Below are positions 1 through 7,954 of a stretch of DNA of 12,827 nt, piece by piece. Under the pieces are notes generated by a model, which worked only from the letters and a program-made list of their open reading frames with translations, ran no database searches and had not been told where the DNA came from. Position 1 is the stretch's first letter; every line of letters starts with the position of its first letter. Source of the stretch: an uncultured Clostridia bacterium (GTDB lineage Bacteria > Bacillota > Clostridia > Christensenellales > UBA1242); assembly GCA_945937975.1 (NCBI GenBank), contig CAMEUD010000027.1, forward strand, positions 1 to 12,827, in the 5' to 3' direction. A program made the translations under genes and the position numbers.

Positions 1-298
1 TTATTACAAATTAAATTTTGATTATGATGATTTACTTAAAAACTACACATTTAGTGAATCTTGTCAAGGTTCGGTACCACAATCAATATTTGCATTTATA
101 ATATCAAATAGTTACGAGGATACACTAAGGACCGCTATATCAATGGGAGGAGATTCTGATACGATGGCATGTATTGCTGGCTCAATTGCCGGTGTGTACT
201 ATGGAATACCAAAAAAGATTTATGACCAAGCATTAGAATTTTTACCCCCTGACTTTATAAATGTTATTAAAAAAGTTAATAACAACAAAAATAATTAA
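1..298 (+). CDS. ADP-ribosylglycohydrolase family protein, C-terminal part (5' end outside window)
   Basis: Frame 2 is open from the left edge to a TAA at 296-298, giving the last 98 residues. The signature is GGDSDTMACIAGSIAG at visible residues 49-64, preceded by CQGSVPQSIFAF and followed by YYGIP. In the ADP-ribosylglycohydrolase (ARH/DraG) family the aspartates of GGDxDT bind the Mg2+ pair of the active site, and this C-terminal block is the most conserved part. The enzymes remove ADP-ribose from proteins, nucleic acids or small ADP-ribosylated products in the cytoplasm. The substrate cannot be told from this fragment. The tail ends in an Asn/Lys-rich stretch. The next gene starts 25 bases later on the same strand, so the two are probably co-transcribed and end at the terminator at 1031-1054. 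The family call is safe; whether the missing N-terminus is intact is unknown. Confidence 0.92.
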   Translation, partial: YYKLNFDYDDLLKNYTFSESCQGSVPQSIFAFIISNSYEDTLRTAISMGGDSDTMACIAGSIAGVYYGIPKKIYDQALEFLPPDFINVIKKVNNNKNN

Positions 299-323
299 AT
301 TTATTTATAAAAATGGAAAAAAT

Positions 324-1013
324 ATGATAAAAATTTCAATAAAAAAGCAATTACAAAAATATATAGCTGAAAATTATATTGATGAAGAAATTCAAGAAAA
401 TTTGTTTAGTAATGACCAAGATGATGAAATATTATCTGATCAGTGTGATGATAAAGCAAAAGAAGTCAATCACACTATTAAAAACAAAACGAATAATAAT
501 ACAAATATCACTCAAAAAGATTATACAAAAATGCCAAATTATAATGAAATGAAAGAAGTGATAACTAAATGTTTTAAACATTGTAAAAAGGATGATGTAA
601 ATTATGCTAATACGAATCGTTCTTGTTGCATTTTACCAAATATCGATTTATTACCCTCAAATCTTAAATTTGAAACAAAACCAAAGTTCTCAGAAGTATT
701 ATTAGAATATATTGATAAAAAAAATATGACTGATGCTGAATGTTATAAAAAGGCAGGAGTTGATAGAAGATTATTTGCAAAAATACGTAGCAATAAGGAT
801 TATTCCCCATCAAAGAACACTGTATTTGCTTTTATTATTGCATTAAAATTAAATATGCATGAAGCAGAAGATTTGATGATGAGTGCTGGTTATTGTATTT
901 CTAATAGCCACCTGAAAGATGTTATTATTTCTTTTTGTATTAAAAATGCTATTTATAACATTTATGATATCAATTCATTACTTGCACAATATGGAGCAGA
1001 AACAATTGATTAG
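324..1013 (+). CDS. Protein with charged N-terminus and XRE-like C-terminal helix-turn-helix domain
   Basis: 229 residues from ATG 324. An in-frame ATG at 261 would overlap the upstream gene by 38 bases, so 324 is preferred; its ribosome site is weak (GGA seven bases upstream). Residues 1-70 are charged and Asn-rich with no recognisable fold. Residues 122-229 form a compact domain beginning FSEVLLEYIDKKNMTDAECY. Residues about 135-190 look like a five-helix Cro/C1-type DNA-binding fold (MTDAEC, AGVDRRLFAKIRS, then PSKNTVFAFIIALKL and ending in AGY). From memory, very similar C-terminal domains occur in many clostridial proteins beside macro-domain, ADP-ribosylglycohydrolase and vWA genes; I could not verify this by search. 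It may be a DNA-binding regulator or an adaptor of an ADP-ribose-related response. No catalytic residues are evident. It is the second gene of the operon with the upstream hydrolase. Confidence 0.75.
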   Translation: MIKISIKKQLQKYIAENYIDEEIQENLFSNDQDDEILSDQCDDKAKEVNHTIKNKTNNNTNITQKDYTKMPNYNEMKEVITKCFKHCKKDDVNYANTNRSCCILPNIDLLPSNLKFETKPKFSEVLLEYIDKKNMTDAECYKKAGVDRRLFAKIRSNKDYSPSKNTVFAFIIALKLNMHEAEDLMMSAGYCISNSHLKDVIISFCIKNAIYNIYDINSLLAQYGAETID

Positions 1014-1030
1014 GAATTCTATAATAATTT

Positions 1031-1054
1031 GTCGCCCAAAAGGCGACCTTTTTT
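1031..1054 (+). terminator. Rho-independent terminator after the ARH-HTH operon
   Basis: Perfect 6-bp stem GTCGCC (1031-1036) / GGCGAC (1042-1047) with a CAAAA loop, followed by C and a run of six T. It lies 18 bases after the stop of the helix-turn-helix gene. The vWA gene follows 48 bases later, so its transcription depends on read-through or on a promoter I could not clearly identify. Confidence 0.9.
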
Positions 1055-1101
1055 ATTTTATTTGCGATAATATATCCTTGTTATATTAAAAGGAGAAAAA
1101 A

Positions 1102-1778
1102 ATGACAAAAGAATTTATAGATGTAATAATATTATTAGATCAAAGTATTTCTATGATAAAATTAACTGATGACACAATTGGTGGATTCAATTCACTAATT
1201 GAAACCCAAAAAAAGGAAAATGAAAATAAAGATGTTTTTGTTACAACGTATTTATTTAATACTGAAATCAAAACATTGTGTGATTCTAAACGAATATCCC
1301 AAATTAAGCCTTTAACAAGGCAAGAGTACGTTGCATCAGGAAGCACTGCACTTTTTGATGCTATTGGTTATGCAATCAAAAGAGAAGAAAATAAAGTTAG
1401 GAGACTTAAACGAAATCATAAAGCAATCCCCTCAAAAACACTTTATGTTATTACAACAGATGGATATGAAAATTCAAGTAGGAAATATAGGACACTTGAT
1501 TCGATTCGGGATTTAATAAAAAAAAGAAAAAAGAAGGTGCTTGTTTCGTGTTTATTGGTGCAGATATTGATTCCGATGAATTTGCTGAAAAACTTGGTAT
1601 TGGTTCAGATTACGCATTTAATGTTAATAGAAGTTCAATAGGTATAAGAGATATGATGGATAATGTTTCGTGTTGCATGATAGACTTAAATACTCCTGAT
1701 TTTGATGAAAAAATAAGGAATAGATCTTTTTTAAGAAGAAATATGATTAACAACTCTCACACAAATAAAAGAACATAA
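1102..1778 (+). CDS. TerY-like von Willebrand factor A domain protein, reading frame split by a -1 shift
   Basis: ATG 1102 follows AGGAG at 1091-1095. The first frame reads a vWA fold: VIILLDQSISM carries the DxSxS metal-site (MIDAS) motif, GSTALFDAIG the conserved Thr, and YVITTDGYENSS the conserved Asp, so the metal site looks intact. The frame then loses homology and stops at 1641. The rest of the domain (FVFIGADIDSDEFAEKLGIG onward) continues in the -1 frame to TAA at 1776-1778. Joining the frames near 1533 gives about 225 residues, the usual length of small stand-alone vWA proteins of clostridia. The shift falls at an A-rich stretch with a perfect A-AAA-AAG slippery heptamer. Options are programmed slippage, a recent loss of one A, or a base-call error. 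Such vWA proteins are thought to act as metal-dependent protein-binding scaffolds in tellurite-resistance-like stress systems. Domain call is firm; functionality is uncertain. Confidence 0.85.
1518..1533 (+). other. Candidate -1 frameshift (slippery) site in the vWA gene
   Basis: Eight A (1518-1525), G, six A (1527-1532) and G (1533). In the first frame, 1527-1533 reads A-AAA-AAG, the same heptamer used for -1 slippage in E. coli dnaX. Both halves of the protein are conserved on either side, so the frame must change within this stretch. I see no strong stem-loop immediately downstream and no clear Shine-Dalgarno-like stimulator just upstream, which weakens the programmed-slippage reading. A simple homopolymer deletion fits equally well. 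Confidence 0.5.
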
Positions 1779-1811
1779 AAATTTTCATTCTGATTCTTAA
1801 ATATAAAGTTT

Positions 1812-1857
1812 AAAAACTTTACTTACTGAGTTCTTTGCTCATTCGGTAAAGTTTTTT
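1812..1857 (+). terminator. Probable terminator after the vWA gene
   Basis: Outer stem AAAAACTTTAC (1812-1822) pairs with GTAAAGTTTTT (1846-1856), with a short inner stem TGAG (1827-1830) / CTCA (1838-1841). The 3' arm ends in six T. It is AT-rich and imperfect inside, but well placed 34 bases after the stop codon. Confidence 0.65.
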
Positions 1858-2151
1858 AATTACTTTTTGCAATATTTAATTATTATAATCTATCCAAGCT
1901 TTATATTTGTCTTGACAAAACAAGCACATGTTAGTTAAATATCCTTTTTTATTATTCCTTTCTTTTGCCCCATGATAGTAAATAACTTATGACTTTCATC
2001 TATAATAAATTGGATGAAATTCGATTTCAAGGTGGGTTAATTAAAAGCAAAGATTTAATATGATGGACTCATACTCTTTTGATGAAAGCAAAGAAAAGAT
2101 GATTATAAGTTAAATCAAATATTTACAAAAATATTGTGGAATTTTAACAAT
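1858..2151. other. Gene-poor spacer between vWA gene and secA terminator
   Basis: No convincing intact gene. It contains a near-consensus plus-strand promoter (1912-1940) with no evident gene after it. It also contains an inverted repeat: AACTTAT and CTTTCATC around 1984-2000 are complementary to GATGAAAG and ATAAGTT around 2081-2111. On the minus strand, a short open frame running from roughly 1975 down to 1876 reads ...KKGYLTNMCLFCQDKYKAW..., with a CxxC pair, but a stop lies directly before it and no start codon or ribosome site is evident. On the plus strand a 26-codon frame opens at ATG 1989 and soon stops. The pattern fits remnants of lost genes. Confidence 0.45.
1912..1940 (+). promoter_or_regulatory. 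Orphan sigma-A-type promoter
   Basis: TTGACA (1912-1917), a 17-base spacer and TTAAAT (1935-1940). The -35 box is perfect and the spacing ideal, yet no gene of normal size follows on this strand before the terminator at 2152-2187. It could drive a short untranslated RNA of about 240 nt, or be a leftover. Confidence 0.4.
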
Positions 2152-2187
2152 AAAAAAACTCAATCAAATCTATGATTGAGTTTTTTT
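2152..2187. terminator. Bidirectional terminator closing the secA transcript
   Basis: Perfect 7-bp stem CTCAATC (2159-2165) / GATTGAG (2174-2180), flanked by seven A on the left and seven T on the right, so it works on both strands. On the minus strand it lies 16 bases beyond the secA stop. On the plus strand it would end any RNA from the 1912-1940 promoter. Confidence 0.9.
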
Positions 2188-2202
2188 GTAATTTCAAAAA
2201 TA

Positions 2203-4887
2203 TTAGTTTTTATCTTTTCCACAGCAGTTTTTATATTTTTTACCACTTCCACATGGACAAGGGTCATTTCTTCTTATTACCCTATCATTCTTTTCAACTG
2301 TTTTTGGTGGTGCATTATCAACAATGTCTGCTGGTTTGAAAACATGTTGCTTTGGCATTTCAACCTTTCTTTCGATTTCAATTTTTGTGTTAAGCAAGAA
2401 TGCTGTCACATCTTCATGAATTCTGTCCACCATATGGTCAAAGATTTCAAAACCTTGACGTTTGTATTCAACAACCGGGTCTTTTTGTCCATATGCTTGA
2501 ATTCCAATTTCGTTTCTTAATATTTGCATTTGGTCAATGTGATCCATCCAAAGTGAATCAACAACACGAAGACGACTTAACCTTTCAAACATAGAAAAGT
2601 CTACGCCAACTTCTTTTGTTTTTTCAACATTAACTTGATATTTGTCTGTGATAACTTTTAAAATTTTGTCAACAACATCACTTACTTCACAATTTTCAAC
2701 AAATTCTTCTGTAACAAGGTTTGTTCCCTTTGGGAAAAGTTTGTCTTCAAGAGCAGTGTTAAGTGCCTTTAAGTCCCATTCAAAATATGGTTTGTCGGCA
2801 TCAAGATATGTGTTACAAATATTCCCAACAACTTCTGGATACATTTCCATAATTTGTTCGTGAACGTCAACACCATCTAAAACTTTATTTCTTTCACCGT
2901 AAATAATTTGACGTTGCTTGCTCATAACATCATCAAAGCGAAGAACATTTTTTCTTGAAGCAAAGTTTTGAGCTTCAATTCTCTTTTGTGCGCCTTCGAT
3001 TTGTCTAGATAGCATACGCATTTGAAGTGGTGTTGAATCATCAATTTTTAAAAAGTCGGCAATTTTTTGTAATCTTTCACCACCAAATCTAACCATAAGG
3101 TCATCTTCAAGCGAAAGGAAGAAAACTGATGAACCTGGGTCACCTTGACGACCTGCACGACCACGCAATTGGTTATCAATACGCCTTGATTCGTGTCTTT
3201 CAGTTCCCAAAATATGAAGGCCTCCCAAAGCAATTACTTTTTCTTTTTCTGCGTCGGTTATCTTTTTAAATTCATCATAATATCTTCTATATGTCTCTCT
3301 TGCAGAAAGCAAATGCTCGTCATCGCTTGGAGCAAAAGATGTTGAGAATGAAATTTGTTCATCATCAAAATTTTCTTCTCTCATTCGCTTTATCGCCATA
3401 AATTCTGGGTTACCACCAAGCAAAATATCTGTTCCACGACCTGCCATATTGGTTGCAATTGTCACCGCACCAATTCTACCTGCCTGGGCAACAATTTCAC
3501 TTTCTTGTTGGTGATTTTTTGCATTAAGGACAACATGGCGAATTTTTGCCTTGTTTAGTGCATCACTTATTTCTTCACTCTTGTCAATGGTGACTGTGCC
3601 AACAAGAACTGGTTGACCTTTTGCATTTCTTTCTTTTATCTCTTCGACAATTGCCGCTACTTTGCCCTTTTCGGTACGATATACAACATCATTATAGTCA
3701 ATTCTTTGTGGCTTTTTGTTTGCTGGAATTGTGATTACATCCACATTATAAATCCCGTTAAATTCATCTTCTTCTGTTTTTGCAGTACCAGTCATACCAG
3801 AAAGTTTGTGATACAAACGGAAATAATTTTGGAATGTGATTGTTGCAAGGGTTTTGTTTTCATCTTTAATCTTAACGCCTTCTTTAGCTTCAATTGCTTG
3901 ATGAAGTCCATCACTATATCTTCTTCCTTGCATTAAACGACCAGTAAACTCATCAACAATTAGAATTTCATCATCTTTAACAATATAGTTTTCATCTTTT
4001 TTCATAATGAAATTTGCTTTCAAAGCATTCATAATATAGTGGTCAAGTTCAAGGTTGTTTACATCTGACAAGTTGTCAACTTTAAAAAATCTTTCTGCTT
4101 TTTCTATACCTTGTTCAGTCAAGTGAATTGCTTTTATTTTTTTGTCAATTTCAAAATCATCTTCTTCTTTTAAAGTTTTTGCAAATTTATCTGCTGCATA
4201 GTATGAGTCGCTAGATTTCATTCCACGACCAGAAATAATAAGTGGAGTTCTTGCCTCATCAATTAAGATACTATCAACTTCATCGACAATGGCAAAGTTT
4301 TGACCTCTTTGAACTTTTTGTTTTTTGTCAACGACCATATTATCACGAAGGTAATCAAACCCAAGTTCATTGTTTGTGCAATATGTTATATCTTTCATAT
4401 ATGCACCACGCTTATCATATTCACTCATTCCACTAATTGCAACGCCAACTGTAAGTCCAAGAAATTTGTAAACTTTCCCCATCCATTCAGCATCACGACG
4501 AGCCAAATATTCATTTACTGTTACAACATGAACCCCTTTGCCTGAAAGTGCATTAAGGTATGCAGGAAGTGTTGCAACCAAGGTTTTACCTTCACCTGTT
4601 CTCATTTCTGCAATTCTTCCTTGATGAAGTGCAATACCACCCATAATTTGAACTTTAAAATGACGCATATTGAGAACTCTTGCTGATGCTTCTCTAACAA
4701 CAGCAAACGCATCTGGCAAAATGTCATTTAATGTTTCGCCATTATTCAATCTTTCTTTTAAAGCATTTGTTTGAGCAACAAGAGTTTCATTGTCCATTGC
4801 TTTGTATTTATCTTCTAATGCCAAAACTTGGTCGGCAATTTTTTCCAATTTCTTTAATCTTTTCTTTTCGCCTGAAAATAAGCCCAT
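2203..4887 (-). CDS. secA: Preprotein translocase ATPase SecA
   Basis: 894 residues. SecA is the cytoplasmic motor that pushes unfolded preproteins through the SecYEG channel using ATP. Visible landmarks: Walker A MRTGEGKT (95-102), Walker B DEVD (192-195), ARTPLIISG after it, GMTGTAKT near 362-369, GRAGRQGDPGSS near 575-586, and a C-terminal zinc motif CPC(x8)CC with Cys 877, 879, 888 and 889, which binds SecB or ribosomes in other bacteria. Length is slightly above the 840 typical of Bacillus but normal for the family. The start is fixed by AGGAG six bases upstream (4894-4898 on the plus strand). It is the last gene of a recD2-comF-secA block; a 74-base gap after comF may contain its own promoter. 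It appears complete, with no anomalies. Confidence 0.98.
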   Translation of the reverse strand: MGLFSGEKKRLKKLEKIADQVLALEDKYKAMDNETLVAQTNALKERLNNGETLNDILPDAFAVVREASARVLNMRHFKVQIMGGIALHQGRIAEMRTGEGKTLVATLPAYLNALSGKGVHVVTVNEYLARRDAEWMGKVYKFLGLTVGVAISGMSEYDKRGAYMKDITYCTNNELGFDYLRDNMVVDKKQKVQRGQNFAIVDEVDSILIDEARTPLIISGRGMKSSDSYYAADKFAKTLKEEDDFEIDKKIKAIHLTEQGIEKAERFFKVDNLSDVNNLELDHYIMNALKANFIMKKDENYIVKDDEILIVDEFTGRLMQGRRYSDGLHQAIEAKEGVKIKDENKTLATITFQNYFRLYHKLSGMTGTAKTEEDEFNGIYNVDVITIPANKKPQRIDYNDVVYRTEKGKVAAIVEEIKERNAKGQPVLVGTVTIDKSEEISDALNKAKIRHVVLNAKNHQQESEIVAQAGRIGAVTIATNMAGRGTDILLGGNPEFMAIKRMREENFDDEQISFSTSFAPSDDEHLLSARETYRRYYDEFKKITDAEKEKVIALGGLHILGTERHESRRIDNQLRGRAGRQGDPGSSVFFLSLEDDLMVRFGGERLQKIADFLKIDDSTPLQMRMLSRQIEGAQKRIEAQNFASRKNVLRFDDVMSKQRQIIYGERNKVLDGVDVHEQIMEMYPEVVGNICNTYLDADKPYFEWDLKALNTALEDKLFPKGTNLVTEEFVENCEVSDVVDKILKVITDKYQVNVEKTKEVGVDFSMFERLSRLRVVDSLWMDHIDQMQILRNEIGIQAYGQKDPVVEYKRQGFEIFDHMVDRIHEDVTAFLLNTKIEIERKVEMPKQHVFKPADIVDNAPPKTVEKNDRVIRRNDPCPCGSGKKYKNCCGKDKN

Positions 4888-4907
4888 AATAATCTCCTAA
4901 CTTTTTT

Positions 4908-4935
4908 ATTGTACAATACTTGTCAAAATAATCAA
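4908..4935 (-). promoter_or_regulatory. Possible secA promoter
   Basis: On the minus strand, TTGATT (4935-4930), a 16-base spacer and TACAAT (4913-4908). Start of transcription would be near 4901, just ahead of the AGGAG. A TTGACA at 4926-4921 is too close to this -10 to serve it. No terminator separates comF from secA, so secA is probably also read from upstream. Confidence 0.35.
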
Positions 4936-4962
4936 AACATTTTTTAAAAAGTTTTTGTGTTT

Positions 4963-5688
4963 CTAATCTTTTTTGTCAAAACCTTTTACTGTGTGAGCAA
5001 TAGTTATTGCAAAAACTTCACTCGCAAGACCCTTCTTTAACGCCTTTGCACAACATTCTATTGTTGCACCTGTTGTAAAAATATCATCAACAATTAGCAC
5101 TTTCTTGCCTTTAAAAAACTTTTTATCTTTTGTTTTAAATGCATCAAGTAAATTATTTTTTCTTTCGGAAAAATCTAAACCAACTTGACTTTTTGTATCT
5201 TTTACTTTTAATAAATTTTGTTCATCAACTGGCAAATTTAACAATTTTGCAAGTTCATTTGCAAGAAGTCCCGCTTGATTATATCCACGAAATTTTAATC
5301 TATTTTCTGTCATTGGAACTGGAACAATAATATCACAATCATATTTCTTTTCTTTGTAAAGATTATATAAATCTTTTGCAAAATCTTCTGCCAAATATCT
5401 CGCATTATGAAATTTAAAATTGTGAATAAGAGTTACAATGTTGTCCTTATATTCATAGCAAGACCTTGCCATTTCATATGGTTTTGATTTTTTACATAAA
5501 TCACAATATCTATCAATAGAATGAATGGGCATTCCACACCCAAAGCACACCTGTCCAACAATTTTTGGGAGTGTTTTTTGACATTCACTGCAAATGCCAT
5601 TATTTTCTTTTTCAAAAATATCATTTGAGCAAATATTACAAGTTATATGTTTTGGATACAACAAATCTAGGATAATGTTATTTTTCAT
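4963..5688 (-). CDS. comF: ComF family amidophosphoribosyltransferase-like protein
   Basis: 241 residues. The N-terminus has four CxxC pairs (Cys 17/20, 33/36, 48/51, 62/65), expected to hold zinc. The C-terminal half is a type I phosphoribosyltransferase fold with the PRPP-binding loop VLIVDDIFTTGAT (187-199) and the ComF hallmark VPVPMTENRLKFRGYNQ (122-138). In naturally competent bacteria ComF/ComFC takes part in uptake or integration of incoming single-stranded DNA in the cytoplasm; its true substrate is unsettled, and many non-competent species carry it. The ATG overlaps the recD2 stop (ATGA) and has AAAGGA upstream (5698-5703), so translation is probably coupled to recD2. Placement next to a helicase gene fits a DNA-processing role. 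No other competence genes are visible here. Confidence 0.95.
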   Translation of the reverse strand: MKNNIILDLLYPKHITCNICSNDIFEKENNGICSECQKTLPKIVGQVCFGCGMPIHSIDRYCDLCKKSKPYEMARSCYEYKDNIVTLIHNFKFHNARYLAEDFAKDLYNLYKEKKYDCDIIVPVPMTENRLKFRGYNQAGLLANELAKLLNLPVDEQNLLKVKDTKSQVGLDFSERKNNLLDAFKTKDKKFFKGKKVLIVDDIFTTGATIECCAKALKKGLASEVFAITIAHTVKGFDKKD

Positions 5689-7916
5689 TCAAACATTTCC
5701 TTTACTTTTTGGTATGCTGTTACCAAAAAATCTTTTAGCATTGTAAATCGTGTTTGTGTGTAAACATTTGAAATCATTCTCTTTAAGTTTTTCTTTTCAC
5801 CAACCAAAACCACCATCTTTTTTGCTCTTGTTACGGCTGTATAAATTAAATTTCTTGTAAGAATAAGTCCTGTGCCAGCAATAATAGGAATAACAACAAC
5901 ATCAAATTCACTACCTTGACTTTTGTGAATAGTAATTGCATAAGCAAGTGAAAGTTGACTTAATTCAGTTCGTGGATAAACACATTCTCTGCCGTCTTCA
6001 AACCAAACAATAGTTTCACCTGTAAATCTATCAATTTTGTGGATATATCCAATATCTCCGTTAAACACACCAGCACCTTCTTCGGTGTAGTACATATCTC
6101 GTTTTTTCCAAACAATATCATAATTGTTTGATGTTTGCATAACTTTGTCGCCTTCTCTAAAAGTTGTTGCTCCAACAACTTGTTCCATTTTTGTGTAACT
6201 TGCTGGGTTAATTTCTTCTTGCAAACATTTATTAAGGTTTTCTATTCCACAAACACCTGCTTTTAATGGAGCAAGTACTTGAATTTTTGAGACATCTATT
6301 TTTTGGAAAGCAGGTATTCTTTTTGTAACCATTTGAATAATTGTGCTTTTAATTTCATTCAAATCACTTTTTTGGTCAAAAAAGAAATCATTTGATGAAT
6401 TGTCAATAACTGGCATTTCACCATCGTTTATCATATGTGCATTTGATATAATCAAACTTTTTTCACTTTGTCTAAATATTTTTGTTAAAAAACTAACATT
6501 AATTATTCCACTTTTTAAAATATCATCAAGAACATTTCCTGCACCAACGCTTGGTAATTGGTCTTTATCTCCAACAAGAATAAGTTTGCAATCTCGTCTT
6601 AATGCTCTTAAAAGTGAGTTCATAAGCATTACATCAACCATACTAACTTCATCAACAATAACAACTGTTGCATCAAGCGGATTTTGCTCATTATGAACAA
6701 ATGTATTCTTTCCACCCCTAAAATCAACTTCAAGTCCTCTGTGAATTGTTTTTGCCTCTTCCCCTGTACTCTCATTTAATCTTTTTGAAGCTCTACCTGT
6801 TGGTGCAAGCAACATAACTTTGTTGCCTTGTGCACGCAAAATCTCCATAATACACTTGATTATGGTTGTTTTCCCAGTACCAGGTCCACCAGTAATTAAA
6901 CTCACGCCATTTGCAATGCTTGTTTTTATTGCTTTAATTTGGTCGCCATCAAATTTAATTTTATTAATATTTTCAAAGTGTTCTATATCTTTTGAGATAT
7001 CTTTATCAGTAAGAGTTGCACTTACGGAAAGTAATGCCAATTTTTGTGCAACACTTGTTTCAACAAAATAATACTTTGTTAGCATAACAACATTATGTGG
7101 TTTTTTGAAAAACATTGTAATTACTTTATCAAAAGCAAGATTGTCAAGCACTGCCAAAAAATCAGACTCTCTTTCATCTTTATCAAGCCCCAAAAGTTTT
7201 GCCAAACTTTCAAGCAATACTTCTCGTGGCATATAAGTGTTTCCATTTTTTTCACTATTCTCATTGAGTATATGCAAAATTCCTGCTCTCATTCTAAAAG
7301 GACTATCATATTTTATGCCCATACTTTGAGCAATTCTATCTGCTGATGTAAAGCCTATGCCATCAATATCTTCAACAAGTTTGTAAGGGTTTTCCTTTAC
7401 AATACTAATCGTTTTATCTTTATATGCTTCATAAATTTTTAAAGACATATTTGTTGTAATATTATAACTTTGCAAAAACATTACAGTGTTTTGAATTTTT
7501 TTTAATTCCGAGAAAGATTCTCCTATTGCTTGTGCTTTTTTTGGACTTATGCCTTTTACTTCACTTAACTTGTCAGGTGTAAACTCAATAACTTGCAATG
7601 TATCTTTTTTAAATCTATCAACAATATTAGAAGCCGTAACTGGGCCAATACCTTTAATAAGTCCACTTGATAAATATTTTTTTATACCGTTAATTGTGCT
7701 TGGATAAATAACTTCACTTGTATCAAAGTTAAATTGTTCACCATATTTGGCATTAGTTACAAATTTCCCATCAAGACGGACGTTTTCACCAACATTAACA
7801 GATAAAAACTTGCCAACAATAGTTGTATATTCTTCCCCATGAGAAAGCATGGCCACAGTGTAGCCATTTTCTTCATTTCTAAAAATTATTTCTTCTATTG
7901 TCCCTTCAAGTACCAT
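5685..7916 (-). CDS. recD2: RecD2-type ATP-dependent 5'-3' DNA helicase
   Basis: 743 residues, the normal size for RecD2 (RecD-like helicases not attached to RecBC). The N-terminus (VLEGTIEEIIFRNEENGYTVAML) is the OB-like start of the family; residues 85-135 hold helix-hairpin-helix-type segments (GLIKGIGPVTA, VKGISPKKA). Superfamily 1 helicase motifs follow: Walker A GGPGTGKT (343-350), Walker B VIVDE (419-423), GDKDQLPSVG (449-458), IHKSQGSEFD (about 665) and TAVTRAKK (about 691). RecD2 unwinds DNA 5' to 3' and is linked to replication-fork and mismatch repair in Bacillus. No ribosome site precedes the ATG; the predicted transcript begins about three bases upstream, suggesting leaderless translation. 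It is the first gene of the recD2-comF-secA block and divergent from the MarR-like gene. Confidence 0.96.
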   Translation of the reverse strand: MVLEGTIEEIIFRNEENGYTVAMLSHGEEYTTIVGKFLSVNVGENVRLDGKFVTNAKYGEQFNFDTSEVIYPSTINGIKKYLSSGLIKGIGPVTASNIVDRFKKDTLQVIEFTPDKLSEVKGISPKKAQAIGESFSELKKIQNTVMFLQSYNITTNMSLKIYEAYKDKTISIVKENPYKLVEDIDGIGFTSADRIAQSMGIKYDSPFRMRAGILHILNENSEKNGNTYMPREVLLESLAKLLGLDKDERESDFLAVLDNLAFDKVITMFFKKPHNVVMLTKYYFVETSVAQKLALLSVSATLTDKDISKDIEHFENINKIKFDGDQIKAIKTSIANGVSLITGGPGTGKTTIIKCIMEILRAQGNKVMLLAPTGRASKRLNESTGEEAKTIHRGLEVDFRGGKNTFVHNEQNPLDATVVIVDEVSMVDVMLMNSLLRALRRDCKLILVGDKDQLPSVGAGNVLDDILKSGIINVSFLTKIFRQSEKSLIISNAHMINDGEMPVIDNSSNDFFFDQKSDLNEIKSTIIQMVTKRIPAFQKIDVSKIQVLAPLKAGVCGIENLNKCLQEEINPASYTKMEQVVGATTFREGDKVMQTSNNYDIVWKKRDMYYTEEGAGVFNGDIGYIHKIDRFTGETIVWFEDGRECVYPRTELSQLSLAYAITIHKSQGSEFDVVVIPIIAGTGLILTRNLIYTAVTRAKKMVVLVGEKKNLKRMISNVYTQTRFTMLKDFLVTAYQKVKEMFE

Positions 7917-7925
7917 TTGATTTAT

Positions 7926-7954
7926 ATTTTAATAGAAATAACAAAAAACTGCAA
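7926..7954 (-). promoter_or_regulatory. Predicted recD2 promoter, nearly leaderless
   Basis: On the minus strand, TTGCAG (7954-7949), a 17-base spacer and TAAAAT (7931-7926). Transcription would start near 7919, three bases before the recD2 ATG, consistent with the missing ribosome site. The -35 box is weak (three of six) and overlaps the palindromes at 7941-7974. Confidence 0.5.

Noticed and set aside
261..323. Longer start for the HTH-domain protein at ATG 261
   Set aside because: It would overlap the ADP-ribosylglycohydrolase by 38 bases in another frame, and the extra residues are only the out-of-frame reading of its Lys/Asn-rich tail. ATG 324 avoids this.
1062..1087. Promoter for the vWA gene (TTGCGA and TATATT)
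   Set aside because: The spacing is only 14 bases, and transcription would start inside the ribosome site. The extended -10 form TGTTATATT is present but has the same placement problem.
1989..2069. Use of TGA as tryptophan, suggested by a plus-strand frame with two TGA codons giving LIWW
   Set aside because: The clear genes in the window use TGG for Trp, and recD2 ends in TGA. One short frame is no evidence for recoding.
2176..4545. Several 60-110 residue open frames on the plus strand across secA
   Set aside because: They are antisense shadows of a complete, strongly conserved secA, with Phe/Cys-rich translations and no ribosome sites.
4936..4962. Terminator between comF and secA
   Set aside because: The only foldable stretch pairs almost entirely A with T in a short stem without a proper T run after it.
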